33,972 nucleotides of DNA, taken from positions 112,928-146,899 of the forward strand of contig NZ_WTFT01000028.1 in NCBI RefSeq assembly GCF_009861505.1, written 5' to 3'. The stretch comes from Pseudomonas izuensis. Lineage in GTDB: Bacteria; Pseudomonadota; Gammaproteobacteria; Pseudomonadales; Pseudomonadaceae. The notes under the pieces were generated by a model. It made no database searches and was not told where the DNA came from. It saw nothing but the letters and a program-made list of their open reading frames with translations. Position numbers and translations under genes: made by a program. Below are positions 1 to 7,535 of the stretch, piece after piece. How positions within the stretch are numbered: the stretch's first letter is position 1; the number at the start of each line of letters is the position of its first letter.

Positions 1-35
1 AGCTTGCCCCCCCGCCACAAAAGAGCGTGACTGGA

Positions 36-491
36 TCAACGGGTACCGGTATGACCGAAACCGCCAGTGCCGCGCTCGGTTTCAACAAACTCTTCAACCA
101 TCTCGAAGTGAGCCTGCACCACCGGCACCAGCACCAGTTGTGCCAGGCGCTCGCCGACCGGCATGGTGAATTCGGTCTGGCCACGGTTCCAGCACGAAAC
201 CATCAATGGGCCCTGGTAATCCGAGTCGATCAGGCCGACCAGGTTACCCAGTACGATGCCGTGTTTATGGCCCATTCCCGAACGCGGCAGAATCAGCGCC
301 GCCAGGTTCGGATCACCGATGTAGACCGACAGGCCGGTAGGGATCAGCACGGTTTCACCCGGCTTGATCACGGTGTCCCGTTCCAGCATGGCGCGCAGGT
401 CGAGGCCGGCGGAGCCCGGTGTGGCGTATTGCGGCAGCGGGAATTCGGTACCGATGCGTGGGTCGAGGATCTTGGCTTGCAAAGCGTGCAT
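36..491 (-). CDS. dut: Deoxyuridine 5'-triphosphate nucleotidohydrolase (dUTPase)
   Basis: Hydrolyses dUTP to dUMP and pyrophosphate, keeping uracil out of DNA and feeding thymidylate synthesis; a cytosolic homotrimer. The 151-residue product has the normal length and all five trimeric dUTPase motifs: ATPGSAGLDLRA (23-34), PRSG (69-72), GLIDSDYQG (86-94), the NRGQTEF...GERLAQLV stretch (102-120), and the glycine-rich C-terminal arm RGTGGFGHTG (140-149) that closes over the substrate. The start codon lies 5 nt after the coaBC stop, so the two genes are almost certainly one transcript, coaBC-dut, as in other Pseudomonas. The gene following dut would be outside the window (algC in relatives). 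Identification is very secure. Confidence 0.97.
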   Translation of the reverse strand: MHALQAKILDPRIGTEFPLPQYATPGSAGLDLRAMLERDTVIKPGETVLIPTGLSVYIGDPNLAALILPRSGMGHKHGIVLGNLVGLIDSDYQGPLMVSCWNRGQTEFTMPVGERLAQLVLVPVVQAHFEMVEEFVETERGTGGFGHTGTR

Positions 492-496
492 GTAAA

Positions 497-1705
497 TTAA
501 ACCTGGTTCAGTCGTTCAGCGATAAAGGTGATCAGCTGGCGAGCAATCTTGCTCTTGCTGGTCTGGGCGAAAAGTGTGGCGTGTAGCTGGCGGTCGATCA
601 CGCTGCAGGCGTTTTCTTCGCTGTTGAAGCCAATGCTCGGGTTGGCAACGTCGTTGGCGACGATCAGATCGAGATTCTTGTCTTTCAACTTGCGGGCAGC
701 GTAGTCGAGCAGGTGTTCGGTTTCGGCGGCGAAACCAACACTGAACGGGCGGTCAGGGCGCGTGGCGATGCTGGCCAGGATGTCCGGGTTGCGCACCATT
801 TGTAGCAACAAGCCGTCGCCGTTCGTAGGATCTTTCTTGAGTTTTTGTGGCGCGACGACTTCCGGGCGGTAGTCGGCGACCGCAGCGGAGGCGATGAACA
901 GGTCGCAAGGGATCGCAGCTTCGCAGGCGGCCAGCATGTCGCGGGCACTGACCACGTCAATGCGGGTGACGCGATCCGGAGTCGGCAGGTGCACCGGGCC
1001 CGTGATCAGGGTCACGCGGGCGCCGGCCTCAACAGCGGCTTCGGCCAGGGCAAAGCCCATTTTTCCGGAGCTGTGGTTGGTGATGTAGCGCACCGGGTCG
1101 ATGTTTTCCTGGGTCGGGCCGGCGGTGATCAGCACGTGTTTGCCGGTCAGCGCCTGGCGCTGGAAGCAGTCTGCGGCGAGTTGGGCCAGATCGGTGGCTT
1201 CGAGCATGCGACCCAGGCCGACATCGCCGCAGGCCTGGCTGCCTGAGGCCGGTCCGAAAACTTTCAGGTCACGGCTTTCAAGGGTTTGCAGGTTGGCTTG
1301 GGTCGCCGGGTCGCGCCACATGGCCTGGTTCATCGCCGGGGCAACCGCGACCACCGCGTCGGTGGCCAGCACCAGCGTGGTCAGCAGGTCGTCGGCAATG
1401 CCTTGGGCCAGCCGGGCAATCAGGTCGGCGGTGGCGGGGGCGATCAGCACCAGGTCGGCCCATTTGGCCAGCTCGATGTGGCCCATGGCTGCCTCGGCCG
1501 CCGGGTCCAGCAAATCCAGGTGCACAGGGTGCCCGGACAGGGCCTGCATGGTCAGCGGGGTGATGAACTCGGCGCCGCCACGGGTCATGACCACGCGCAC
1601 TTCGGCGCCCTGGTCCATCAGGCGGCGAACCAGATCGGCGCTCTTGTAGGCAGCAATGCCGCCGCCGACGCCCAGAACAATGCGTTTCCGATACAGCCGC
1701 TGCAT
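497..1705 (-). CDS. coaBC: Bifunctional phosphopantothenoylcysteine decarboxylase / phosphopantothenate-cysteine ligase
   Basis: Carries out two successive steps of coenzyme A synthesis: joining 4'-phosphopantothenate with cysteine (CoaB, CTP-dependent) and FMN-dependent decarboxylation (CoaC). The 402-residue product starts with the flavoprotein fold (VGGGIAAYKS, 13-22). CoaC follows, with the catalytic His in GHIELAKWAD (H76), the substrate motif PAMNQAMW (123-130) and Cys159 in GSQACGD. The CoaB half begins near residue 190 and carries ITNHSSGKMG (208-217). The frame is open 23 codons further upstream, but the ATG at 1705 gives the family N-terminus directly ahead of the flavin-binding strand. 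It is divergent from radC and co-directional with dut, which it overlaps in operon but not in sequence. Confidence 0.97.
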   Translation of the reverse strand: MQRLYRKRIVLGVGGGIAAYKSADLVRRLMDQGAEVRVVMTRGGAEFITPLTMQALSGHPVHLDLLDPAAEAAMGHIELAKWADLVLIAPATADLIARLAQGIADDLLTTLVLATDAVVAVAPAMNQAMWRDPATQANLQTLESRDLKVFGPASGSQACGDVGLGRMLEATDLAQLAADCFQRQALTGKHVLITAGPTQENIDPVRYITNHSSGKMGFALAEAAVEAGARVTLITGPVHLPTPDRVTRIDVVSARDMLAACEAAIPCDLFIASAAVADYRPEVVAPQKLKKDPTNGDGLLLQMVRNPDILASIATRPDRPFSVGFAAETEHLLDYAARKLKDKNLDLIVANDVANPSIGFNSEENACSVIDRQLHATLFAQTSKSKIARQLITFIAERLNQV

Positions 1706-1840
1706 AGGCCTGCCTTTCAATTCGTGAGTGACATACGTAGCGAAACCCCCTCCCCAGGGTGAATTCGCCCGCAAAAAAGATGGGCTACGATATCACAGCG
1801 ACCGCTACGGAACAGCGGCGCCCACAGACAGGGAGGTGCT

Positions 1841-2515
1841 ATGAGTATTCGCGATTGGCCGGCGGCGGAGCGGCCGCGGGAAAAGCTTCTTGAGCAGGGA
1901 CCGGCAAGCCTTTCGGATGCCGAGTTGCTGGCCATTTTTTTACGAACCGGTGTATCCGGCAAAAGCGCGGTGGACCTGGCGCGGCATCTGCTGAGTCGGT
2001 TTGGCAGCCTGCGCAATCTGCTGGAAGCGGATTTGCGGGCCTTCAGTGGTGAGCTCGGGCTCGGGCCGGCAAAGTTTGCACAGCTACAGGCGGTGCTGGA
2101 GATGGGGCGGCGCCATCTGGCTGAGCGCCTGCGGCACAATTCGGTGTTGGAGAATCCCGTGGCTGTGCGCGACTACTTGAAGTCAATGCTGCGTCATGAG
2201 CCGCATGAAGTATTCGGCTGCCTGTTTCTGGATTCGAAGCATCGAGCGTTGGCCTTTGAGTCGCTGTTTCGCGGCTCTATCGACAGCACCAGTGTCTATC
2301 CCCGACAAGTGGTCAAGCGTGCTCTGGCGCATAACGCCGCTGCGTTAATCTTGTGTCACAACCACCCGTCGGGTAACTCCACCCCTAGTCAGGCCGATCG
2401 ATCGCTGACCAAGCGCCTGCAAAAGGCCTTGGAACTAATCGATGTGCGGGTGCTCGATCACTTCATCATCGGTGATGGCGATCCGCTTTCGATGGCTGAG
2501 TACGGCTGGATGTGA
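1841..2515 (+). CDS. radC: RadC family JAMM/MPN+ protein
   Basis: A 224-residue protein of the RadC/UPF0758 family. An N-terminal helix-hairpin-helix-like region (about 1-95) is followed by an MPN+ metalloprotease-fold domain. The zinc ligands of the JAMM motif are visible as H173, H175 (CHNHPSG) and D186 (TPSQAD). Despite the historic name, a role in DNA repair has not been upheld; the biochemical function is not established, and an isopeptidase-like activity is only inferred from the fold. The ATG at 1841 follows AGGGAGG with good spacing. The gene is divergent from coaBC with 135 bp between start codons, the conserved Pseudomonas arrangement. Confidence 0.95.
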   Translation: MSIRDWPAAERPREKLLEQGPASLSDAELLAIFLRTGVSGKSAVDLARHLLSRFGSLRNLLEADLRAFSGELGLGPAKFAQLQAVLEMGRRHLAERLRHNSVLENPVAVRDYLKSMLRHEPHEVFGCLFLDSKHRALAFESLFRGSIDSTSVYPRQVVKRALAHNAAALILCHNHPSGNSTPSQADRSLTKRLQKALELIDVRVLDHFIIGDGDPLSMAEYGWM

Positions 2516-2536
2516 GGGGTGAGGAACACATAACCC

Positions 2537-2619
2537 TGTAGGAGCCGGCTTGCTGGCGAATCGTCCTCGAGTCTTGCATTGGTCTTTCGGACGCATTCGC
2601 TGGCAAGCCAGCTCCTACA
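2537..2619. repeat. REP palindrome pair (gtaggagc type)
   Basis: Two inverted REP units, TGTAGGAGC...TTGCTGGCGAA and TTCGCTGGCAAGCCAGCTCCTACA, enclose a non-matching centre. It sits between radC and the convergent peptide-binding protein gene. Related units occur at 5157, 20834 and 25537. Confidence 0.85.
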
Positions 2620-2632
2620 AGTCACTTTCTGG

Positions 2633-4219
2633 CTATTTGAAGGTCACCTTGGAGTAATCCTGGCGCCCGAACGGACTGACCGAGTAACCCTCGACATCCT
2701 TGCGCGTCAGGGCAAAGGCAGTCGGGTGGGCCAGGGGCAGCCACAGGGCCTGTTGCTGGATCTGCGTCTGGGCCTGTTCGTAGAGCTTGGTGCGCACACC
2801 TTGCTCGCCGGTGGTCTTGCCGGCGCTGATGAGTTTGTCCAGGTCCGGGTTGCAGTAGCGGGCGAAGTTGGTACCGGACTTGACCGCGGCGCAGGAAAAC
2901 TGCGGTGTGAGGAAGTTGTCCGGGTCGCCGTTGTCACCGGCCCAGCCCATGAACAGCAGGTCATGTTCACCGGCCTTGGCGCGGCGAATCAGCTCACCCC
3001 ATTCGATTACACGGATCTCGGCCTGAATGCCGATCTCCGCGAGGTCGGACTGCAGCAGTTGGGCGCCAAGGCTCGGGTTCGGGTTCAGCAGGCTGCCCGA
3101 GGGGCGAGTCCAGATCGTGGTTTGAAAGCCATCCTTGAGCCCGGCCTTGGCCATCAATGCCTTGGCTTTCTCCACGTCATGGGGGTAGCCCGGCAGGTTT
3201 TTGGCGTAGCTCCAGGTATTGGGCGGGTAGGGGCCGTTGGCAGCCTCGGCGGTGTCTTCGAACACGGCTTTGACGTAATTGGCCTTGTCGAAGGCGAGGT
3301 TGATTGCCTGGCGCACTTCAGGCTTGTCCAGCGGTGGATGCTGACTGTTGATGCCGACGAATGCGGTCATGAACGCGTCAGTCTTTTCCACTTTCAGGGT
3401 CGGCTCCTTGAGTGCTGCCTGTACGTCCAGCGGCTTGGGCGACAGGGCGATCTGGCATTCATTGCGGCGCAACTTCTGCAGGCGCACGTTGGCGTCCGGG
3501 GTGATGGCGAAGATCAGCGGGTCTACCGAAGGCTTGCCACGGAAGTAATCCGGGTTGGCCTTGTAGCGAATGGAGGCGTCTTTCTGGAAGCGCGTGAAAA
3601 CGAACGGACCGCTGCCAATGGGCTGGCTGTTGAGCTTCTCCGGGGTGCCTGCCTTGAGCAATGTATCGGCATACTCGGCCGAGTAGATCGAGGCGAATCC
3701 CATGCTCAGGGTCGCGAGGAAGGTCGAATCCGGATGATCCAGAGTGAAGCGCACGGTCAGCGGGTCGAGAGCGTCGATTTTATTGATCAGTGCTGGCAAC
3801 TGCATTGATTGCGCATGGGGGAAGCCACTTTGGGCGACCTTGTGCCATGGATTGGCCGGGTCGAGCATGCGGTCGAAGCTGAATTTCACGTCTTCGGCGG
3901 TCAACTCACGCGTCGGGCTGAAGTACTCGGTGCGGTGGAATTTGACCTGCGGGTGCAGCTTGAACACATAGGTCAAGCCGTCGGGGCTGACTTCCCAGCT
4001 GTCGGCGAGGCTGGCGACCACTTTGCCGCTGGCCGTATCGAAGTCCACCAGGCGGTTCATCAGCACATCGGCCGAGGCGTTGGTGGTGGTCAGCGAGTTG
4101 TATTGCACCACGTCGAAACCTTCGGGGCTGGCCTCGGTGCAGACGCTCAAAGCGGCCGCCATGGCCTGTGGGCTCAGCAGAATTGGGGCGAGCAACAGCG
4201 GTAAGGCAGCGAGGCGCAT
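2633..4219 (-). CDS. Periplasmic substrate-binding protein of a dipeptide/oligopeptide ABC transporter
   Basis: A 528-residue member of SBP family 5 (DppA/OppA/NikA). An N-terminal signal peptide is evident (MRLAALPLLLAPILLSPQAMA, cleavage about residue 21), so it is exported to the periplasm. Family signatures include the ASPEGFDVVQYN start of the mature protein, VLMNRLVDFD, the LADSWEVSPDGLTYVFKLHP block, and the C-terminal QQQALWLPLAHPTAFALTRKDVEGY. It resembles DppA more than OppA, but the ligand cannot be read from sequence. No permease or ATPase gene is adjacent: upstream lie rpmB-rpmG on the other strand, downstream is radC. It must therefore borrow a transporter encoded elsewhere, or act as a stand-alone receptor. 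Conserved in this position in other pseudomonads (from memory). Confidence 0.92.
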   Translation of the reverse strand: MRLAALPLLLAPILLSPQAMAAALSVCTEASPEGFDVVQYNSLTTTNASADVLMNRLVDFDTASGKVVASLADSWEVSPDGLTYVFKLHPQVKFHRTEYFSPTRELTAEDVKFSFDRMLDPANPWHKVAQSGFPHAQSMQLPALINKIDALDPLTVRFTLDHPDSTFLATLSMGFASIYSAEYADTLLKAGTPEKLNSQPIGSGPFVFTRFQKDASIRYKANPDYFRGKPSVDPLIFAITPDANVRLQKLRRNECQIALSPKPLDVQAALKEPTLKVEKTDAFMTAFVGINSQHPPLDKPEVRQAINLAFDKANYVKAVFEDTAEAANGPYPPNTWSYAKNLPGYPHDVEKAKALMAKAGLKDGFQTTIWTRPSGSLLNPNPSLGAQLLQSDLAEIGIQAEIRVIEWGELIRRAKAGEHDLLFMGWAGDNGDPDNFLTPQFSCAAVKSGTNFARYCNPDLDKLISAGKTTGEQGVRTKLYEQAQTQIQQQALWLPLAHPTAFALTRKDVEGYSVSPFGRQDYSKVTFK

Positions 4220-4487
4220 GGTCGGATTCCTTTACAGATCGAAGGCCCATCTGCAAGTGCAGTCTGGAAAAAGCCTACCCTAGTGGGCTCCTTTGCAAAT
4301 GACTATCCCCTTTTTCATTTTGAGAGGACTATAGGCGATTGATTTTGCTGTAGTCGGGTGGAAAACCTTTGGAGTTGCGAGTCGCAAGGATTCTCTGCGA
4401 CGAGCGGTCGCAATCGCCGACAGCCTTTATCCAAAGCGCTTGAGGCGTGAAAAAACGGGGTTTTCTCCATTCAAGGCACAGCGAATG

Positions 4488-4516
4488 TTGTTGCTCTCCA
4501 GTCTTTCTGGTATAAA
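4488..4516 (+). promoter_or_regulatory. Sigma-70 promoter for rpmB-rpmG
   Basis: TTGTTG (4488-4493), a 17-bp spacer and TATAAA (4511-4516). Predicted transcription start is about 4523, giving a leader of about 140 nt before rpmB. It is the best promoter match in the 445-bp gap between the peptide-binding protein gene and rpmB. Confidence 0.7.
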
Positions 4517-4522
4517 GCAGCG

Positions 4523-4664
4523 CTCTTTTCTAGGGGCCCGGTTCCTTCACTGTAGGTGTAGCCGGTAAGACCTCTAAAGAATCGCGGCGCCTGGCGCCAC
4601 AATGACTAGAGATTAAGCGGCCAACCCATGCCGGGTTGGGCATGTGGTTTTAGAGGGCTGAGGC
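4523..4664 (+). promoter_or_regulatory. Structured rpmB 5' leader, possible ribosomal-protein autoregulation
   Basis: The leader is long for a two-gene ribosomal operon. CCTCTAAA (4571-4578) is exactly complementary to TTTAGAGG (4649-4656), which runs into the rpmB Shine-Dalgarno region (GAGGGCTGAGGC before the ATG). Between these arms are a GGCGCC-T-GGCGCC palindrome and a CAACCC/GGGTTG hairpin. A closing stem that covers the ribosome binding site is the usual layout of ribosomal-protein leader regulation. The function here is inferred only. Confidence 0.45.
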
Positions 4665-4898
4665 ATGTCTAGAGTATGTCAAGTTACCGGTAAGGGTCCG
4701 GTGACTGGGAATAACATTTCCCACGCAAACAACAAAACCCGTCGTCGTTTCCTGCCGAACCTGCAGCATCACCGCTTCTGGGTTGAAGAAGAGAAACGTT
4801 TCGTGCGTCTGCGCGTATCTGCCAAAGGCATGCGTATCATCGACAAGCGCGGCATCACTGCTGTGCTGGCCGAAATTCGCAAAGCCGGCAAGATCTAA
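4665..4898 (+). CDS. rpmB: 50S ribosomal protein L28
   Basis: A 77-residue basic protein with the standard L28 start MSRVCQVTGKGPVTGNNISHANNKTRRRF and the ISAKGMR/VSAKGMR-type block followed by IDKRGI. It is a component of the large ribosomal subunit near the exit-site tRNA region. It lacks the extra zinc-binding cysteines of the C+ form, as is usual in this genus. It is the first gene of a two-gene operon; rpmG starts 11 nt downstream with its own AGGGAG ribosome binding site. Confidence 0.98.
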   Translation: MSRVCQVTGKGPVTGNNISHANNKTRRRFLPNLQHHRFWVEEEKRFVRLRVSAKGMRIIDKRGITAVLAEIRKAGKI

Positions 4899-4909
4899 GG
4901 GAGCTAATC

Positions 4910-5065
4910 ATGCGTGAATTGATTCGTTTGATTTCGAGCGCCGGTACTGGTCACTTCTACACTACCGACAAGAACAAGCGTACTACTCCGGACAAAATCG
5001 AGATCAAGAAATATGATCCGGTTGTTCGCAAGCACGTGATCTACAAGGAAGGCAAAATCAAGTAA
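4910..5065 (+). CDS. rpmG: 50S ribosomal protein L33
   Basis: A 51-residue protein read directly from the sequence: it begins MRELIRLISSAGTGHFYTT and ends HVIYKEGKIK. This is the cysteine-free (zinc-independent, C-) form of L33; the C+ form carries two CxxC pairs. The ATG is preceded by AGGGAG seven nt upstream. It is the second gene of the rpmB-rpmG operon, and a strong intrinsic terminator follows the stop by about 20 nt. Too short for many ORF cut-offs but unambiguous. Confidence 0.97.
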   Translation: MRELIRLISSAGTGHFYTTDKNKRTTPDKIEIKKYDPVVRKHVIYKEGKIK

Positions 5066-5085
5066 TTGATTTTTCCCGACTTACG

Positions 5086-5120
5086 AAAAAGGCCCGTATC
5101 GCGAGATACGGGCCTTTTTT
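5086..5120 (+). terminator. Rho-independent terminator of rpmB-rpmG
   Basis: A-tract, GGCCCGTATC stem, GCGA loop, GATACGGGCC, then six T. The flanking A and T tracts make it potentially bidirectional, so it could also stop transcription of the cupin gene. Confidence 0.92.
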
Positions 5121-5156
5121 GTTGCCTGTGGGTTATGCAGCGCCTGTCAGGGCCCC

Positions 5157-5230
5157 TTCGCGAGCAGGCTCGCTCCTACATTGTCCGAGTTCACACTGAC
5201 CCCTTGTAGGAGTGAGACTGCTCGGATGAG
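5157..5230. repeat. REP palindrome pair (gtaggagt/gagcctac type)
   Basis: TTCGCGAGCAGGCTCGCTCCTACA at 5157-5180 faces TTGTAGGAGTGAGACTGCTCGGATGA at 5204-5229. The second copy carries mismatches, so the pair is imperfect. It lies between the rpmG terminator and the 3' end of the cupin gene. Confidence 0.75.
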
Positions 5231-5253
5231 GCCAGGCCTGACAACACAAATCT

Positions 5254-5616
5254 TCAGGCCTTCTGTTCAAACGCCACATAGATCTTGCGGCAAGGCTCCA
5301 GCACTTCCCAGGTGCCACGAAAACCAGCCGGTATGACAAAACGATCGCCGGCGCGCACAGTCTTGGCGTTACCATCGAGGTCGCGCAATACGGAAACACC
5401 CTGCACGATTTCGCAGTATTCGTGCTCGGTGAAATTCACCGTCCAGTGGCCGACGGCCCCTTCCCATACGCCGGCGTTCAATTGGCCACACGGGCTGTTG
5501 TAGTGGTTGTAAACCACTTGCTCAGGATCGCCCTTGAGTACTCTGGCCGGGTCCGGGCGATAGCGCTCGGCTGCGGTGGTGGCCTGGCTGAAGTCGACGA
5601 TTTTCTGGATGCTCAT
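5254..5616 (-). CDS. Small cupin-domain protein
   Basis: A 120-residue single-domain cupin of the Cupin_3/DUF861 type (similar to the EutQ or ureidoglycine-aminohydrolase fold). The metal-binding motif 1 is GHWTVNFTEHEYCEIVQG and the second half shows VRAGDRFVIPAGFRGTWEVLEPCRKIYVAFE. The enzymatic role is unknown. It is divergent from pauC, sharing a 235-bp regulatory region that contains a PuuR/PauR-like palindrome. An accessory role in polyamine or aldehyde metabolism is therefore plausible but inferred only from context. The ATG at 5616 follows GGGGAATACAACA, an acceptable ribosome binding site. Confidence 0.85.
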   Translation of the reverse strand: MSIQKIVDFSQATTAAERYRPDPARVLKGDPEQVVYNHYNSPCGQLNAGVWEGAVGHWTVNFTEHEYCEIVQGVSVLRDLDGNAKTVRAGDRFVIPAGFRGTWEVLEPCRKIYVAFEQKA

Positions 5617-5667
5617 TGTTGTATTCCCCCGTGAATGCGACGCGAGTGGTTGGTTTAGGCAAAGTCT

Positions 5668-5687
5668 ATGTTTATTAAAATGAACAT
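5668..5687. promoter_or_regulatory. Candidate PauR/PuuR operator
   Basis: Inverted repeat ATGTTTATT-AA-AATGAACAT (9+2+9, one mismatch) in the cupin/pauC intergenic region. The right arm with its flank, TTAAAATGAACAT, resembles the PuuR recognition sequence of E. coli as I recall it (AAAATATAATGAACA). The XRE-cupin regulator at 17478 is the natural binder. Inferred. Confidence 0.55.
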
Positions 5688-5851
5688 CGCAAGGCCGTTT
5701 GCCGGCCTTATGTCAAATATATTGAAACTTCACCTGTCGCTGGTTTAGGGTGGTGGTTGCCTTGGGCCGATAAGCAGGCTGGCCGGGCAGAATTCCTGAC
5801 AGCGCCCGCGAAGAACGCGGGTGTCGTATTCAATAAGAGGAGGACACTCGA

Positions 5852-7345
5852 ATGACCACCCTGACTCGTGCCGATTGGGAACAAAAGGCTCGCGATCTGA
5901 AGATCGAAGGCCGCGCCTACATCAATGGTGAATACACCGATGCCGTCTCGGGCGAGACCTTCGAGTGCATCAGCCCGGTCGATGGCCGTCTGCTGGGTAA
6001 GATTGCCAGCTGTGACGCTGCCGATGCCCAGCGCGCCGTGGAAAACGCTCGCGCCACCTTCAATTCCGGCGTCTGGTCGCGCCTGGCGCCGACCAAACGC
6101 AAATCCACCATGATCCGCTTCGCCGGCCTGCTCAAACAGCACGCCGAAGAGCTGGCCCTGCTTGAAACCCTGGATATGGGCAAGCCGATCAGCGATTCCC
6201 TGTACATCGACGTTCCCGGCGCGGCGCAAGCCCTGAGCTGGAGCGGCGAAGCCATCGACAAGATCTACGACGAAGTCGCTGCTACCCCGCACGATCAACT
6301 GGGTCTGGTGACCCGTGAGCCGGTCGGCGTGGTTGGCGCCATCGTCCCATGGAACTTCCCATTGATGATGGCCTGCTGGAAACTCGGCCCGGCGCTGTCG
6401 ACCGGTAACTCGGTGATTCTCAAGCCATCCGAAAAATCCCCGCTGACCGCCATCCGTATCGCTGAACTGGCTGTCGAAGCCGGCATCCCGAAAGGCGTGC
6501 TGAACGTGTTGCCAGGCTACGGTCACACCGTCGGCAAGGCCCTGGCCCTGCACAACGACGTCGACACCCTGGTGTTCACCGGTTCAACCAAGATCGCCAA
6601 GCAACTGTTGATCTACTCCGGTGAGTCGAACATGAAACGCGTCTGGCTGGAAGCCGGCGGCAAGAGCCCGAACATCGTGTTCGCCGATGCGCCGGACCTT
6701 CAAGCGGCTGCCGAAGCAGCGGCCGGCGCCATCGCGTTCAACCAGGGCGAAGTCTGCACCGCCGGTTCGCGCCTGCTGGTGGAGCGCTCCATCAAGGACA
6801 AATTCCTGCCGCTGGTGATCGAGGCCCTGAAGGCCTGGAAGCCGGGTAATCCGCTGGATCCGGCGACCAACGTCGGCGCGCTGGTGGATACCCAGCAGAT
6901 GAATACCGTGCTGTCCTACATCGAATCCGGTCACAACGACGGCGCCAAACTGGTGGCCGGTGGCAAGCGTACCCTCCAGGAAACCGGTGGCACCTACGTT
7001 GAGCCGACGATTTTCGATGGCGTGAGCAACGCGATGAAAATCGCCCAGGAAGAAATTTTTGGCCCGGTTTTGTCGGTCATCGAATTCGATACCGCCGAAG
7101 AAGCCGTCGCGATTGCCAACGACACGCCTTACGGCCTCGCCGCGGCGGTGTGGACCACGGACATCTCCAAGGCTCACCTGACCGCCAGGGCGCTGCGTGC
7201 CGGTAGCGTCTGGGTCAACCAGTACGATGGCGGCGACATGACGGCACCGTTCGGTGGCTTCAAGCAGTCCGGCAACGGTCGTGACAAGTCGCTGCACGCG
7301 TTCGACAAGTACACCGAGCTGAAGGCGACCTGGATCAAGTTGTAA
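5852..7345 (+). CDS. pauC: NAD(P)+-dependent aldehyde dehydrogenase of polyamine catabolism (PauC/KauB/PuuC type)
   Basis: Oxidises gamma-glutamyl-aminobutyraldehyde and related omega-amino aldehydes to acids in the gamma-glutamylation route of putrescine and other polyamines. The 497-residue product has every landmark of the ALDH family: VPWNFPL with N168, K191 in ILKPSE, the NAD loop FTGSTKIAKQL (242-252), general base E267 in LEAGGKSPN, and nucleophile C302 in NQGEVCTAG. The start ATG lies behind GAGGAGGACACTCGA. Assignment to PauC rather than a generic ALDH rests on gene order: it sits where P. aeruginosa has pauC (PA5312), with pauB and pauR orthologues nearby. The candidate PauR operator upstream supports this. 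A gabT-type transaminase found next to it in P. aeruginosa is absent here. Confidence 0.88.
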   Translation: MTTLTRADWEQKARDLKIEGRAYINGEYTDAVSGETFECISPVDGRLLGKIASCDAADAQRAVENARATFNSGVWSRLAPTKRKSTMIRFAGLLKQHAEELALLETLDMGKPISDSLYIDVPGAAQALSWSGEAIDKIYDEVAATPHDQLGLVTREPVGVVGAIVPWNFPLMMACWKLGPALSTGNSVILKPSEKSPLTAIRIAELAVEAGIPKGVLNVLPGYGHTVGKALALHNDVDTLVFTGSTKIAKQLLIYSGESNMKRVWLEAGGKSPNIVFADAPDLQAAAEAAAGAIAFNQGEVCTAGSRLLVERSIKDKFLPLVIEALKAWKPGNPLDPATNVGALVDTQQMNTVLSYIESGHNDGAKLVAGGKRTLQETGGTYVEPTIFDGVSNAMKIAQEEIFGPVLSVIEFDTAEEAVAIANDTPYGLAAAVWTTDISKAHLTARALRAGSVWVNQYDGGDMTAPFGGFKQSGNGRDKSLHAFDKYTELKATWIKL

Positions 7346-7397
7346 GTCCGTGATGGGGTCCGGTAACAACCCGGACTCCTGAACGACGCAGATCCCT

Positions 7398-7487
7398 TGT
7401 GGGAGCGGGCTTGCCCGCGAAGGCGCCATGACAGTCAACATTGATGTTGGATGTGATGGCCTCTTCGCGGGCAAGCCCGCTCCCACA
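7398..7487. repeat. REP palindrome pair (gtgggagcgggcttgcccgcga type)
   Basis: TGTGGGAGCGGGCTTGCCCGCGAA and TTCGCGGGCAAGCCCGCTCCCACA as inverted arms around about 40 bp, between pauC and the MFS gene. The same family occurs at 12191 and 14113. Confidence 0.9.
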
Positions 7488-7535
7488 TTTGCTTTGTGTC
7501 GCCTGTAAAAATAAATATCCACAGGAGCGTGGAAC

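Noticed and set aside
27..500. 157-codon ORF on the plus strand opposite dut
   Set aside because: Antisense shadow of dut, whose five motifs are all present on the other strand.
2579..3808. 409-codon ORF on the plus strand
   Set aside because: Shadow of the peptide-binding protein gene caused by high G+C codon bias; no recognisable domain or ribosome binding site.
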